A DNA stretch of 64,000 nt from CALOCN01 sp942491735 (lineage in GTDB: Bacteria; Eisenbacteria; RBG-16-71-46; JABDJR01). Position 1 is the stretch's first letter. Each line of letters starts with the position of its first letter. Location of the stretch: assembly GCA_942491735.1 (NCBI GenBank), contig CALOCN010000008.1, positions 350,978-414,977 on the forward strand, written 5' to 3'. Below are positions 57,025 through 64,000 of the stretch, piece after piece. The notes beneath the pieces were generated by a model. That model was not told the DNA's origin and searched no databases. It worked only from the letters and a program-made list of their open reading frames with translations. The translations under genes were made by a program, and so were the position numbers.

Positions 57025-60000
57025 TCACTGTCTCCTGGGAAGATTGTGGATGAAGCGTACTCGATCCGTGTCACCCAGGGACTGGAATGCCGCCGATGCC
57101 CGCTCCCGCGTGCGTTCCCGTTCTCCCCGCAGATGGCCGGGGTGGGTCAGGGCGAGGTGGAGGGTGGTGTTGGTCATGGATCGCAGCCGTTCGGTGTCGC
57201 CCGCCTTCGCCTCGGCCAGTGCCAACAGAAGGAGGCCGTAGGCAATACGGAAATGATCGTCGGGGAAGTCGCCCACCAGGACCTGGAGTCCGGCCCGGGC
57301 GTGGGTGGCGGCCGAGTCGATGTCCCCCGTGCTGAGTTCCACGTCGGCGAGAATCAACACCATGTCGCCGTAGAGCGGGGTGTCGGGGCCCGAGGTCAGG
57401 AGATACGCGTTGGCGCAGGCCGCGGCTTCCCGGAGCGCCTCGGCCAGCCGGCCCTGATCATGGAACAGGCGGGCCAGGTAGCCCCGGGTCCCCGCGACCG
57501 GTGGGCTGGGGTCGCCGAAAGCCTCCAGGGTCATCTCCAGGACCTCGCCCAGCACCGCTTCGGCGCCTTCCAGTTGGCCACGACCGTGGAGGGTGTGGGC
57601 CTCGTTGACCTTCGCGAAGGCGAGATAGACGTGGCCGCGCCCCATGGACTCGGTCCAGCAGTCGATGGTGGCGCGGGTATGCGGCTCTGCCCGGTCCCAG
57701 TCACCCAGGCGGTTGTAGCAGGTGGCCAGGGTGTGGTGGCTGATCCCGGTCTGGAAGTGGAGCGGCCCGTGGACTTCCTGTCGCAACGGGAGGATTTCCT
57801 CCTGGATGTCGGCCGCTTCCTGGTAGCGACCATGATTCATGAGGAGGGTGGCCAGGTTGCTGCGGCCGTTGAGCACGGTGGGGTGGCGGTCCCCCAGGTT
57901 GCTGCGGTAGATCGCCAGGGCGGACTCGAACAGGGGGCGGGATTCGTCCACCTTGCCCTGCTTGTCGAGCACGGTGGCCAGGGCGTTGTAGTCGTTGGCC
58001 ACGTAGTAGCTGGTGTCTCCCAGTGCGGCGGAGCGGATGGCCAACGCGGTGCGCAGGGCGGACTCGGCCTGGGGATAGCGCTCGGCCTGTTCGTACATTG
58101 TGCCCAGGTTGCTGTAGAGCTTGCCGACCTTGGGGTGGGCGTCGCCGCGTGCACCGGTCTCGATACGGATCGCCCGGGTGTAGAGCGACTCGGCTTCGTC
58201 GAACGCGGCGACCTGGCTGAGGAAGTAGGCCAGATCCCCCGCCAGGCCGGCGGTGGCGACGTGTTCCCGGCCCAGGTCGGCCGTTCCCAAGGCAAACGCC
58301 TCGCGCGACAGGGCGACCGCGCGATCCGCTTCCCCCAGTTCGAACACGGCATAGGCGCGCCGGTTGAGGACCTCGGCCACCTTGCCCCTGTCCCCACTCG
58401 ATTGGAGGACATTCAGCGAGAGTGCGAACAGCGAGTCGGCCTCCCCGTAGTGCGCCAGATTGTGGGCAACGTCGCCGCGCAGATAGAGACTCCTTGCCAT
58501 CAATGTGTTGTCGTTCAGCTCCATGCTGCGGGCGGTGGCGTCCTGGAGCAACGAGTCGGCCAGGACCAGCTTCTGTTGGTCCACGTCGGTCTCGGCGATG
58601 CGGATCGAGGCGAGGTCCATGAGGCTGGTGATCACATCGGGGTGGAGCGAGCCGTGGGTCCCGGTGCGCAGGTCCAAGGCTGCCTGCAGGTGCTCTTCCG
58701 CCGCGTCGTAGCGGGCAAGGGCACGGTACGCGTTCCCAAGCGTGGCATGCAGCGCGGCGCGCACGTCGGGTTGGTTCTCGAGGCCGAGTCCCAGGTCACG
58801 GGCGGCCAGGTCCAGCACGTCATCCAGAGTCAACCGCTGCCCGGTCTCTCCCGGATCCGCGGAGGCCAACATCCCCTGCAGGAACGCGCTGATCTCGCGG
58901 GCCTTGACCGTTTCCGCTTCGGCGCGCGCGCGTTCACGACGTTGGGCTTGAACCTGGAAGGCCATGGAAACGGCGAACGCCGAAAGGAGCACGAACAGGG
59001 TGGCCACGGCGGCAACCGGGCCCCGGTGACGGGAGATCAACTTCCGCAGTTGGTAGGTCGCGCTGGGCGGCCGGGCGCTGATGGGTTCCTTTCGTTGGTA
59101 CCGTTCCAAGTCATCGGCCAGGGCGCCGGCCCCGGGGTAGCGGCGATCCGGGGACTTCTCCAGGGCCTTGAACAGGACGGTCTCGAGATCCGTGTCGGTC
59201 CGTGGGGATCCGGGCGAGGTATGGCGCAGCGGCGCCGGGGTGGCCCGCGCCACCGTCTGGAGCGCGTCGGCGAGGGAGAGTCCCTGGGTGGTGTAGGGCA
59301 GGTGCTCGGTGAGGAGCTGATAGAGGATGATCCCCAGGGAGTAGACGTCGGAGCGGGTGTCCAGGGCCTCGGTCCCGCCGGTCGCCTGTTCGGGACTCAT
59401 GTACTCGAGGGTTCCCACCAGCTGCCCCTCGCGGGTCAGGGTCACCTGGGAGGGGTCGTCCTCCAGTGCCTTGGCGATACCGAAATCGATGATCTTGGGA
59501 ACGGGGTCGCCATCCTGTTCGGTGACGAGGATGTTGGACGGCTTGAGGTCGCGGTGGATGACTCCCTTCTGATGCGCGTGCTGGACCCCGCGGCAAACCT
59601 GCACGAACAGCCGGAGCAGCGCGCCCCGTGACAGCTTTCGGGTGCGTGCGTACTCGGTGATGGGGACGCCGGGAACAAGCTCCATGACCACGTACGGTTG
59701 GCCGGTTGCGTCCGCACCCGCGTCCAGGACCCTGGCAATGTTGGGGTGATCCATACGGGCGAGGGTCTGGCGTTCGGACTCGAACCGGGCCACAACCCGG
59801 GCAGTGTCGAGGCCGCCCCGAATGCGTTTGACCGCGACCTCGCGCTCGATGGGCTCGGTCTGTTGGGCCCGGTAGACGATCCCCATGCCCCCCTCGCCCA
59901 GGACATCCAACAGGCGGTACGGCCCGAGGGTTTCGGGGGTGCGGGGGCCAGGCCTGGGCGCGGCGGCCTGTTCCATGGCGCTTGCCAGTTCGGGCGATTC

Positions 60001-60168
60001 CAGAAAGTCCACCCGCCCGGTGTTCTGATGCAGGAGCGCTTCCACTTCGCGGCGGAGTTCGGCATCGTCGCCGCAAGTGCGGTCCAGGTAGGCCTCGTGT
60101 TCCGTGTCGGCGAGCGTTTCCAGCTCCAGGAGGATGGCCTTGATCCGGGCAAAGCGTTCGGCGTCCAC
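57025..60168 (-). CDS. transmembrane Ser/Thr protein kinase with C-terminal TPR repeats
   Basis: 1047 residues from the GTG at 60168, one base after the sigma-factor stop. The kinase domain covers about residues 82-365: P-loop GEGGMGIVYRA (91-101), catalytic Lys in VAVKRI (K114), HRDLKPSN (205-212), DFGIAK (228-233), and SPEQ of the activation segment. A single transmembrane helix (about 393-411, VAAVATLFVLLSAFAVSMAF) is followed by some 630 residues of TPR-like helical repeats (LGNAYRALARYDAAEEHLQAALDLRTG and similar). Operon order sigma factor-kinase-protease suggests signalling across the inner membrane to the ECF sigma factor. The ORF ends in the 5' region of the aspartyl protease gene. 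Confidence 0.92.
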   Translation of the reverse strand: MDAERFARIKAILLELETLADTEHEAYLDRTCGDDAELRREVEALLHQNTGRVDFLESPELASAMEQAAAPRPGPRTPETLGPYRLLDVLGEGGMGIVYRAQQTEPIEREVAVKRIRGGLDTARVVARFESERQTLARMDHPNIARVLDAGADATGQPYVVMELVPGVPITEYARTRKLSRGALLRLFVQVCRGVQHAHQKGVIHRDLKPSNILVTEQDGDPVPKIIDFGIAKALEDDPSQVTLTREGQLVGTLEYMSPEQATGGTEALDTRSDVYSLGIILYQLLTEHLPYTTQGLSLADALQTVARATPAPLRHTSPGSPRTDTDLETVLFKALEKSPDRRYPGAGALADDLERYQRKEPISARPPSATYQLRKLISRHRGPVAAVATLFVLLSAFAVSMAFQVQAQRRERARAEAETVKAREISAFLQGMLASADPGETGQRLTLDDVLDLAARDLGLGLENQPDVRAALHATLGNAYRALARYDAAEEHLQAALDLRTGTHGSLHPDVITSLMDLASIRIAETDVDQQKLVLADSLLQDATARSMELNDNTLMARSLYLRGDVAHNLAHYGEADSLFALSLNVLQSSGDRGKVAEVLNRRAYAVFELGEADRAVALSREAFALGTADLGREHVATAGLAGDLAYFLSQVAAFDEAESLYTRAIRIETGARGDAHPKVGKLYSNLGTMYEQAERYPQAESALRTALAIRSAALGDTSYYVANDYNALATVLDKQGKVDESRPLFESALAIYRSNLGDRHPTVLNGRSNLATLLMNHGRYQEAADIQEEILPLRQEVHGPLHFQTGISHHTLATCYNRLGDWDRAEPHTRATIDCWTESMGRGHVYLAFAKVNEAHTLHGRGQLEGAEAVLGEVLEMTLEAFGDPSPPVAGTRGYLARLFHDQGRLAEALREAAACANAYLLTSGPDTPLYGDMVLILADVELSTGDIDSAATHARAGLQVLVGDFPDDHFRIAYGLLLLALAEAKAGDTERLRSMTNTTLHLALTHPGHLRGERERTRERASAAFQSLGDTDRVRFIHNLPRRQ

Positions 60169-60169
60169 C

Positions 60170-60745
60170 TCAGCCGAGTTCCTTGGCCAGCCACTTGCGC
60201 GCGACGCTCCAGTCCCCGTCGGCGGTTCGCTTGGAGACCCCAAGGACCTCGGCCACTTCGGTCATGGTGAGCCCGGCGAACACCCGCAGTTCCACGCCGC
60301 GCGCCATGCGTTCATCCAGCACGGCCAGCTTGTCCAGGGCGTCGTGGACGGCAAGGATGTCCAGATCCAGGGCGTCGGCGGCGGCGAGCGGTTCGTCCAG
60401 GGTGATTCGCTGGAGACCGCCTCCCCGCTTGAGGGCGGAGCGTTCCCGCGCGTGGTCCACCAGGATCTGACGCATGGCCCGGGCCGCGATCCCGAAGAAG
60501 TGGGCGCGATTCTCCCAGGGAGAGGCCGGTGAGGCATCGACCAGGCGGAGGTACGCCTCGTGCACGAGGGCGGTGGGGCGCAAGGTGTGATCGGGGCGCT
60601 CGCGGCGCATGAGATCGCCGGCCATACCGCGCAGTTCGTCGTAGACCAGTCGGAAAATGCGGTCACGCGCCGTGCGTGCCCCGGAGGGGTCCTGTCTCAG
60701 GTCCTCCAGGAGCTGCGTGAGTTGTGGGTCCGGAGCGCGGTCGAT
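60170..60745 (-). CDS. ECF-type sigma factor (TIGR02999-like), without a canonical start codon
   Basis: From an ATG at 60625 there are 151 residues covering most of sigma-2 and all of sigma-4 (PTALVHEAYLRLVDAS, AHFFGIAARAMRQILVDHARERSALKRGGG, VFAGLTMTEVAEVLGVSKRTADGDWSVARKWL). The 40 codons upstream, back to 60745, read TQLLEDLRQDPSGARTARDRIFRLVYDELRG, which is the family's expected N-terminus. No ATG, GTG or TTG occurs in that stretch, and an in-frame stop lies at 60751. The best-placed codon is ATC at 60745, eight bases after GAGGGGG. Either initiation is non-canonical or there is a frameshift. Drives transcription of target genes under control of the downstream kinase, by inference from the operon. 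Confidence 0.8.
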   Translation of the reverse strand: MDRAPDPQLTQLLEDLRQDPSGARTARDRIFRLVYDELRGMAGDLMRRERPDHTLRPTALVHEAYLRLVDASPASPWENRAHFFGIAARAMRQILVDHARERSALKRGGGLQRITLDEPLAAADALDLDILAVHDALDKLAVLDERMARGVELRVFAGLTMTEVAEVLGVSKRTADGDWSVARKWLAKELG

Positions 60746-60755
60746 CGTTCAATCC

Positions 60756-60778
60756 CCCTCGTAACGGCCTGACGAGGG
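60756..60778 (-). promoter_or_regulatory. hairpin overlapping the ribosome binding site of the sigma-factor gene
   Basis: On the minus strand CCCTCGT pairs with ACGAGGG around a nine-base loop; the second arm runs into the GAGGGGG ribosome-binding-type sequence. Opening of the stem would be needed for translation. It could equally act as a weak terminator for the plus strand. Confidence 0.4.
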
Positions 60779-60824
60779 CTTGAGCATATCACCCGATGGG
60801 AACCAACCCGGGGCCTGCCGGGTG

Positions 60825-60831
60825 CTAGAAT
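60825..60831 (+). promoter_or_regulatory. -10-like element C-TAGAAT upstream of the lipoprotein gene
   Basis: TAGAAT (60826-60831), preceded by GC, 34 bases before the ATG at 60866. No good -35 hexamer. The GC-TAGAAT form is identical to the one before the gene at 35120. Confidence 0.35.
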
Positions 60832-60865
60832 GAGACCCTTACCCCCCTCGCTCGAGGAGGCTCCC

Positions 60866-61423
60866 ATGCGACGACGTTCCGGTTGGCTCCCGCTCCTGTC
60901 TCTTGTTCTGCTTGCCGGTTGTTCCGGTACCAACGAAGTGCAGCAACCGGTGGAAGGCGGGCAGGCCTATTACTTCGAGGTCCAGTACGCGAACTGGGCC
61001 TGGGGTCATCGTCTGAGAGGCGTGGTCATTGATCGCGATGGGAACGTGACCGAGTGGAACCGGAGCGGCGATCCCTGGGAACCCCAATCCCAGCGGGAGT
61101 GGACCACGGCCCAGTTGGAAGCCAAGTACAACGCCGAGCCCAAGCATCTTGGCACCGTCCCCCGCGACCTGTTGCTGGAACAGATCGCGCTGATCGCCGC
61201 GGCAAATGAGGGAGAGGTCACCCGCCCGGAGAATCGGTGCGCGGATGCGGGCGGGTCGCAGTTCGCCGCGTTGGTCTACGACGCGGCAACCGACACGTAC
61301 CGCAACGTGCTGCTGCGCCTGGAAGGCGACTACTACCAGGAGAATCTCTCCGAGGCCGCCCAGACCCTGTTTGCCTGGCTGGACGAGCTGACCGAGAAGC
61401 GCTTCGCCAACTGCGGCCGGTAG
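60866..61423 (+). CDS. lipoprotein of unknown function
   Basis: 185 residues from MRRRSGWLPLLSLVLLAGC, with GGAGG five bases before the ATG. Lipobox LLAGC, lipidated Cys at residue 19. The mature domain is alpha/beta with a WAWGHRLRGVVIDRDGNVTEWN segment, a helix around PRDLLLEQIALIAAANEG, and two cysteines (NRCADAGG and the C-terminal NCGR) that could pair. No family is recognised. It lies three bases upstream of the choice-of-anchor-B gene and is likely co-transcribed with it. Confidence 0.75.
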   Translation: MRRRSGWLPLLSLVLLAGCSGTNEVQQPVEGGQAYYFEVQYANWAWGHRLRGVVIDRDGNVTEWNRSGDPWEPQSQREWTTAQLEAKYNAEPKHLGTVPRDLLLEQIALIAAANEGEVTRPENRCADAGGSQFAALVYDAATDTYRNVLLRLEGDYYQENLSEAAQTLFAWLDELTEKRFANCGR

Positions 61424-61426
61424 GCA

Positions 61427-63796
61427 ATGACCTCTCTCCTGCAGCGCCTGATTCCAGTGGTTGCCCTCGTTCTTTCGGCGTTCCCGACGGCGGCGCGGGC
61501 CCAGGACGCCTGGAATGTCGAGCTCCTGGGGCAGCTCCACAGCTATCAGCGCTACAACGATGTGTGGGGCTATCGGGCTCCGGACGGGACCGAGTTGGCC
61601 ATCATGGGCACGCGGGGCGGTACCAGCATCGTCAACGCAACCGATCCGGCCAATCCGGTCGAGGTCGCCTTCATTCCCGGGCCGGACAACCCGACCACCG
61701 ACATCAAGACCTACGCCCACTACGCCTACATCGGTTCCGAGGGCACGGCGGCCGGGCTCCAGATCGTGGACCTGTCGGATCCGCTGAACCCGACCCTGGC
61801 TGGCACCTTTCTGGGGTTCGAGCAGGTTCACAACCTCTACATCGATGTGGAGGCGGCCATGCTCTACGCGGCGAGCCCGGACAACTCGGGTGATCTCAGG
61901 ATCTACTCCCTCGCCGATCCCCTCGCGCCCACCCTGGTGGCGGAGTACGATTTCCTGGGGCTGCACGATGTGCATGTCGCCGGTGGGTTCTGCTACGCGT
62001 TCGATCTGTTCCAGGGCAAGACGCGGATCCTCGATGTCTCGGACCTTCCGCGCCTCACCGAACTGTCGGAGATCAGCAGCACCACCTTCTTCCCCCACAG
62101 TGGGTGGCGAACCGAGGACGGCAACTACCTGGTCACCGCCGACGAGGTTGTCGACGGACACCTGGAAGTGCTGGACATCCGCGATCCGCGCAACCCGGTG
62201 CGGGTGGGCGAATGGCTTCAGCCGGAGGAGCCCTTCGCCATCATCCACAACCCGCACGTGCTGGGGGACCTGGCCTTCTGCGCGTGGTATATCGCGGGGC
62301 TACAGGTGATCGACATCTCGGAACCGCGGTTCCCGGTGCGGGTGGGGCGCTACGACACCTTCCCCGACCCGCCCCAGGGCGGACTGTTCTCCGGCGCTTT
62401 CGGGGTCTACCCGTACCAGCCCTCCGGTGTTGTATACGTGAGTGACCGCAACACCGGGTTGTACCTGTTCCGGTTCAACGCGGACTACGGGACGGTTTCC
62501 GGGCAGGTGTGGGACGAGGGTTCCGGCGGGCCGGTGATCGGGGCAACGGTGGTGGTGGGCGCGGACTCCGTGCAGACCGTCGCGCCCGACGGCGCATTCC
62601 ACTTTGCCCTGCCGCCGGGTGAGTATCAGATACAGGTGGGTCACCCGGAGTATCAGCCCGGCACGGTTTCCGTGCAGGTGGCACGTGAAGAGAAGGTCAA
62701 GATCCACACGTTTCTCACACCGGGGCCTCGGGGCACCGTGACCGGGTTCGTTCGCGATGAGAACGACCAGGCGATGGGGGTCCTGATCGAGGTCCAGGTC
62801 GAAGGCTTCTCCCAGCGCACCCTGACCGATGCTCAGGGGAAGTTCACGTTGAGGGACGTTCCGGCCGGATCCCGGGTCCTGCTGCTGGACCACGCGGCGG
62901 TCCCAATGGATCGCGTGACGGTGGAGGTGCCGGCCAACGGGGTGGTGGACCTCGTGCACAAGACCCGTCCCGCCGTGTTCTGGGACGATTTCGAGCAGGA
63001 CCGGGGCTGGACCATGGAAGGGGACGGCGCCGAGCCGTTCCAGCGCGCGGTGCCGATGGCGGCCGGTCTGGGCGCGCAACGCACCCAACCGGGAGAGGAT
63101 CGCTCTCCCGCGGGTGAGAACGCCATGGTCACCGGCCCCGAGGGCGGACGGGCGGAGCTGTTCGACGTGGACGGGACGGTGGATGTCCTGAGCCCCATGA
63201 TTCCGGTTGCGGACCATGCCGACCTGCGGGTGGTGTTCCACCGTTTCTTTGGCCGGGTTGCCTTGCCTGGACGCTTCACGGAAATCTTCTTCGCCGATGT
63301 CTCGTGGGATGGGGGGCGCTGGAACACGATCGACGGCCTCAACGAGGATGCGTCGTATTGGGCGCGGGTCGAGGTCGACTTGCCCGTGCCCCAGGACGCC
63401 CAGGAAATGCAGTTGCGTTTTCGGGCCACGGGAACCGACCCCACCAAGATCGTCAACGCAACCGTGGACGATGTGGGTGTGTTTGTCCTGGACGGGACCG
63501 AGGTGGAGCCGCAGCCGCTCCTGCGCGTGATGACGGTGACGCCCAACCCATTCGCCGGGATGACCGAGGTCCTTTTCTCGCTGGGGGCCGATACGCGGGT
63601 GCGGGTGCGTGCCTTTGATGTGGCGGGGCGGCAGGTCCGCACGTTGGTGGATGATGTTCGCGTGCGGGGATTCCATGCCGTGGCCTGGGACGGGCGGGAT
63701 GACCGGGGTGTCCTGGCGGGACGGGGCGTGTACTTCCTGGAAGTCGAGGCGGGGGGAATGCGCGAGGTGCGGCGGGTGGTGCGGGTGGCCCAGTAG
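61427..63796 (+). CDS. secreted choice-of-anchor B (LVIVD-repeat) protein with FlgD-like C-terminal tag
   Basis: 789 residues with signal peptide (LIPVVALVLSAFPTAARA). Residues about 30-350 form a beta-propeller of LVIVD-type repeats (IVNATDPANPVEVAFI, LQIVDLSDPLNPTLAGTFLG, LEVLDIRDPRNPVRVGEWL, LQVIDISEPRFPVRVG). Two carboxypeptidase-regulatory-like (CarboxypepD_reg) domains follow (VSGQVWDEGSGGPVIGATVVVG; VTGFVRDENDQAMGVLIEV). A jelly-roll region (about 520-690) and the FlgD-Ig-like tag complete it (VTPNPFAGMTEVLFSL, FDVAGRQVRTLVDD, VAWDGRDDRGVLAGRGVYFLEV). Its job is unknown; such propellers bind surface polymers or proteins. Confidence 0.82.
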   Translation: MTSLLQRLIPVVALVLSAFPTAARAQDAWNVELLGQLHSYQRYNDVWGYRAPDGTELAIMGTRGGTSIVNATDPANPVEVAFIPGPDNPTTDIKTYAHYAYIGSEGTAAGLQIVDLSDPLNPTLAGTFLGFEQVHNLYIDVEAAMLYAASPDNSGDLRIYSLADPLAPTLVAEYDFLGLHDVHVAGGFCYAFDLFQGKTRILDVSDLPRLTELSEISSTTFFPHSGWRTEDGNYLVTADEVVDGHLEVLDIRDPRNPVRVGEWLQPEEPFAIIHNPHVLGDLAFCAWYIAGLQVIDISEPRFPVRVGRYDTFPDPPQGGLFSGAFGVYPYQPSGVVYVSDRNTGLYLFRFNADYGTVSGQVWDEGSGGPVIGATVVVGADSVQTVAPDGAFHFALPPGEYQIQVGHPEYQPGTVSVQVAREEKVKIHTFLTPGPRGTVTGFVRDENDQAMGVLIEVQVEGFSQRTLTDAQGKFTLRDVPAGSRVLLLDHAAVPMDRVTVEVPANGVVDLVHKTRPAVFWDDFEQDRGWTMEGDGAEPFQRAVPMAAGLGAQRTQPGEDRSPAGENAMVTGPEGGRAELFDVDGTVDVLSPMIPVADHADLRVVFHRFFGRVALPGRFTEIFFADVSWDGGRWNTIDGLNEDASYWARVEVDLPVPQDAQEMQLRFRATGTDPTKIVNATVDDVGVFVLDGTEVEPQPLLRVMTVTPNPFAGMTEVLFSLGADTRVRVRAFDVAGRQVRTLVDDVRVRGFHAVAWDGRDDRGVLAGRGVYFLEVEAGGMREVRRVVRVAQ

Positions 63797-63810
63797 GGGC
63801 GCAGGAGAGG

Positions 63811-63830
63811 TTGTCCACCCGGGTGGACAA
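63811..63830. repeat. perfect 20-base palindrome TTGTCCACCCGGGTGGACAA, copy 2
   Basis: Located 14 bases after the stop of the choice-of-anchor-B gene and 11 bases before the end of the convergent sigma-54 regulator gene. Shares its central 16 bases with the palindrome at 50607-50622, also between two convergent genes. No T-run, so it is not a classic terminator. Confidence 0.7.
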
Positions 63831-63841
63831 ACGGGGGGTGG

Positions 63842-64000
63842 TCAGCCCTTCTTGGGTCGCTGGATCCCCAGGCGCTTCATTTTGCCCAGCAACGTGGTGC
63901 GGCTCATGTTGAGGTTGCGCGCGGTGCGGGAGGCGTTCCAGTCGCTGGCTTCCAGGGCCGACTGAAGCCGGGCCCGCTCGATGGAGTCCAGGTCACGGGT
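63842..64000 (-). CDS. sigma-54-dependent regulator, C-terminal Fis-type helix-turn-helix (5' end outside window)
   Basis: The last 52 residues are present; the gene continues beyond 64000. ERARLQSALEASDWNASRTARNLNMSRTTLLGKMKRLGI is a Fis-family HTH in the usual position at the end of NtrC-type activators. The AAA+ core and any receiver domain are outside. The stop is TGA at 63844-63842. The palindrome just beyond the stop could be a protein-binding site but is 3' of this gene. Confidence 0.82.
   Translation of the reverse strand, partial: TRDLDSIERARLQSALEASDWNASRTARNLNMSRTTLLGKMKRLGIQRPKKG

Noticed and set aside
56998..59631. 877-codon plus-strand frame opposite the kinase gene
   Set aside because: Shadow frame; the kinase on the other strand has all catalytic motifs.
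1..64000. CRISPR arrays, tRNA/rRNA genes, insertion sequences, prophage genes
   Set aside because: No regularly spaced repeats, no cloverleaf-type sequence with a T-loop motif, and no transposase or integrase was seen on either strand.

Overview
The window is GC-rich, densely packed bacterial chromosome. It shows clear signs of a two-membrane cell: a heptosyltransferase-type glycosyltransferase, several lipoprotein signal peptides, and a DUF5916-type outer-membrane barrel. At least six exported proteins end in a FlgD/T9SS-type beta-sandwich tag. Together with a B12 radical SAM protein fused to DUF2344, this points to an uncultured or poorly sampled FCB-type lineage such as Eisenbacteria, Krumholzibacteriota or a Gemmatimonadota relative. 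That placement is inference; no rRNA or other universal marker lies in the window. No tRNA, rRNA, CRISPR array, insertion sequence or phage gene was seen.

Layout. 0-3.1 kb: tail of a CrcB/FluC fluoride channel and the radical SAM-DUF2344 protein. 3.3-6.5 kb: a BlaI/M56 sensor pair behind a promoter with two palindromic operators; the M56 protein carries ten 29-residue repeats. 6.6-14 kb: a tightly coupled run of a degenerate squalene/phytoene-synthase-like protein, HyuA, DUF1697, HyuB, an inositol-monophosphatase-like enzyme and an MFS exporter. 14.3-19.8 kb, minus strand: methyltransferase, divergent RNA 2'-phosphotransferase, and a PtsN / PII-like / antiporter / antiporter operon. 19.9-27.6 kb: a polytopic membrane protein, then a light/B12 module (fasciclin and DUF2867-SDR genes divergent from a CarH/LitR-type regulator), a B3/4-domain protein and a ClC-CBS channel. 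27.6-32.3 kb: a secreted metzincin with a small inhibitor-like partner, a GT9 enzyme, XdhC and a MobA-like nucleotidyltransferase. 32.4-39.3 kb: the DUF5916 barrel, an ATP/ADP-translocase-like HEAT fusion with a double cNMP-binding partner, and a small lipoprotein.

39.5-64 kb is an island of exported proteins. It holds two HEYGH zinc peptidases, a lipoprotein, an esterase, a membrane protease operon with a cupin, a phytase-esterase-like protein, a PQQ sugar dehydrogenase, a sigma factor / Ser-Thr kinase-TPR / double-DTG aspartyl-protease operon and a choice-of-anchor-B protein. Most notable is a lipoprotein with a cholesterol-dependent-cytolysin (MACPF/CDC) pore domain whose membrane-binding domain 4 is replaced by a LamG/ConA-like lectin fold. 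The window ends inside a sigma-54 regulator with a Fis-type helix-turn-helix.

The best leads are the cytolysin-LamG lipoprotein, the shared C-terminal tags, the protease/inhibitor-like pair, the CarH-type operator array, and the PtsN/PII/antiporter operon.
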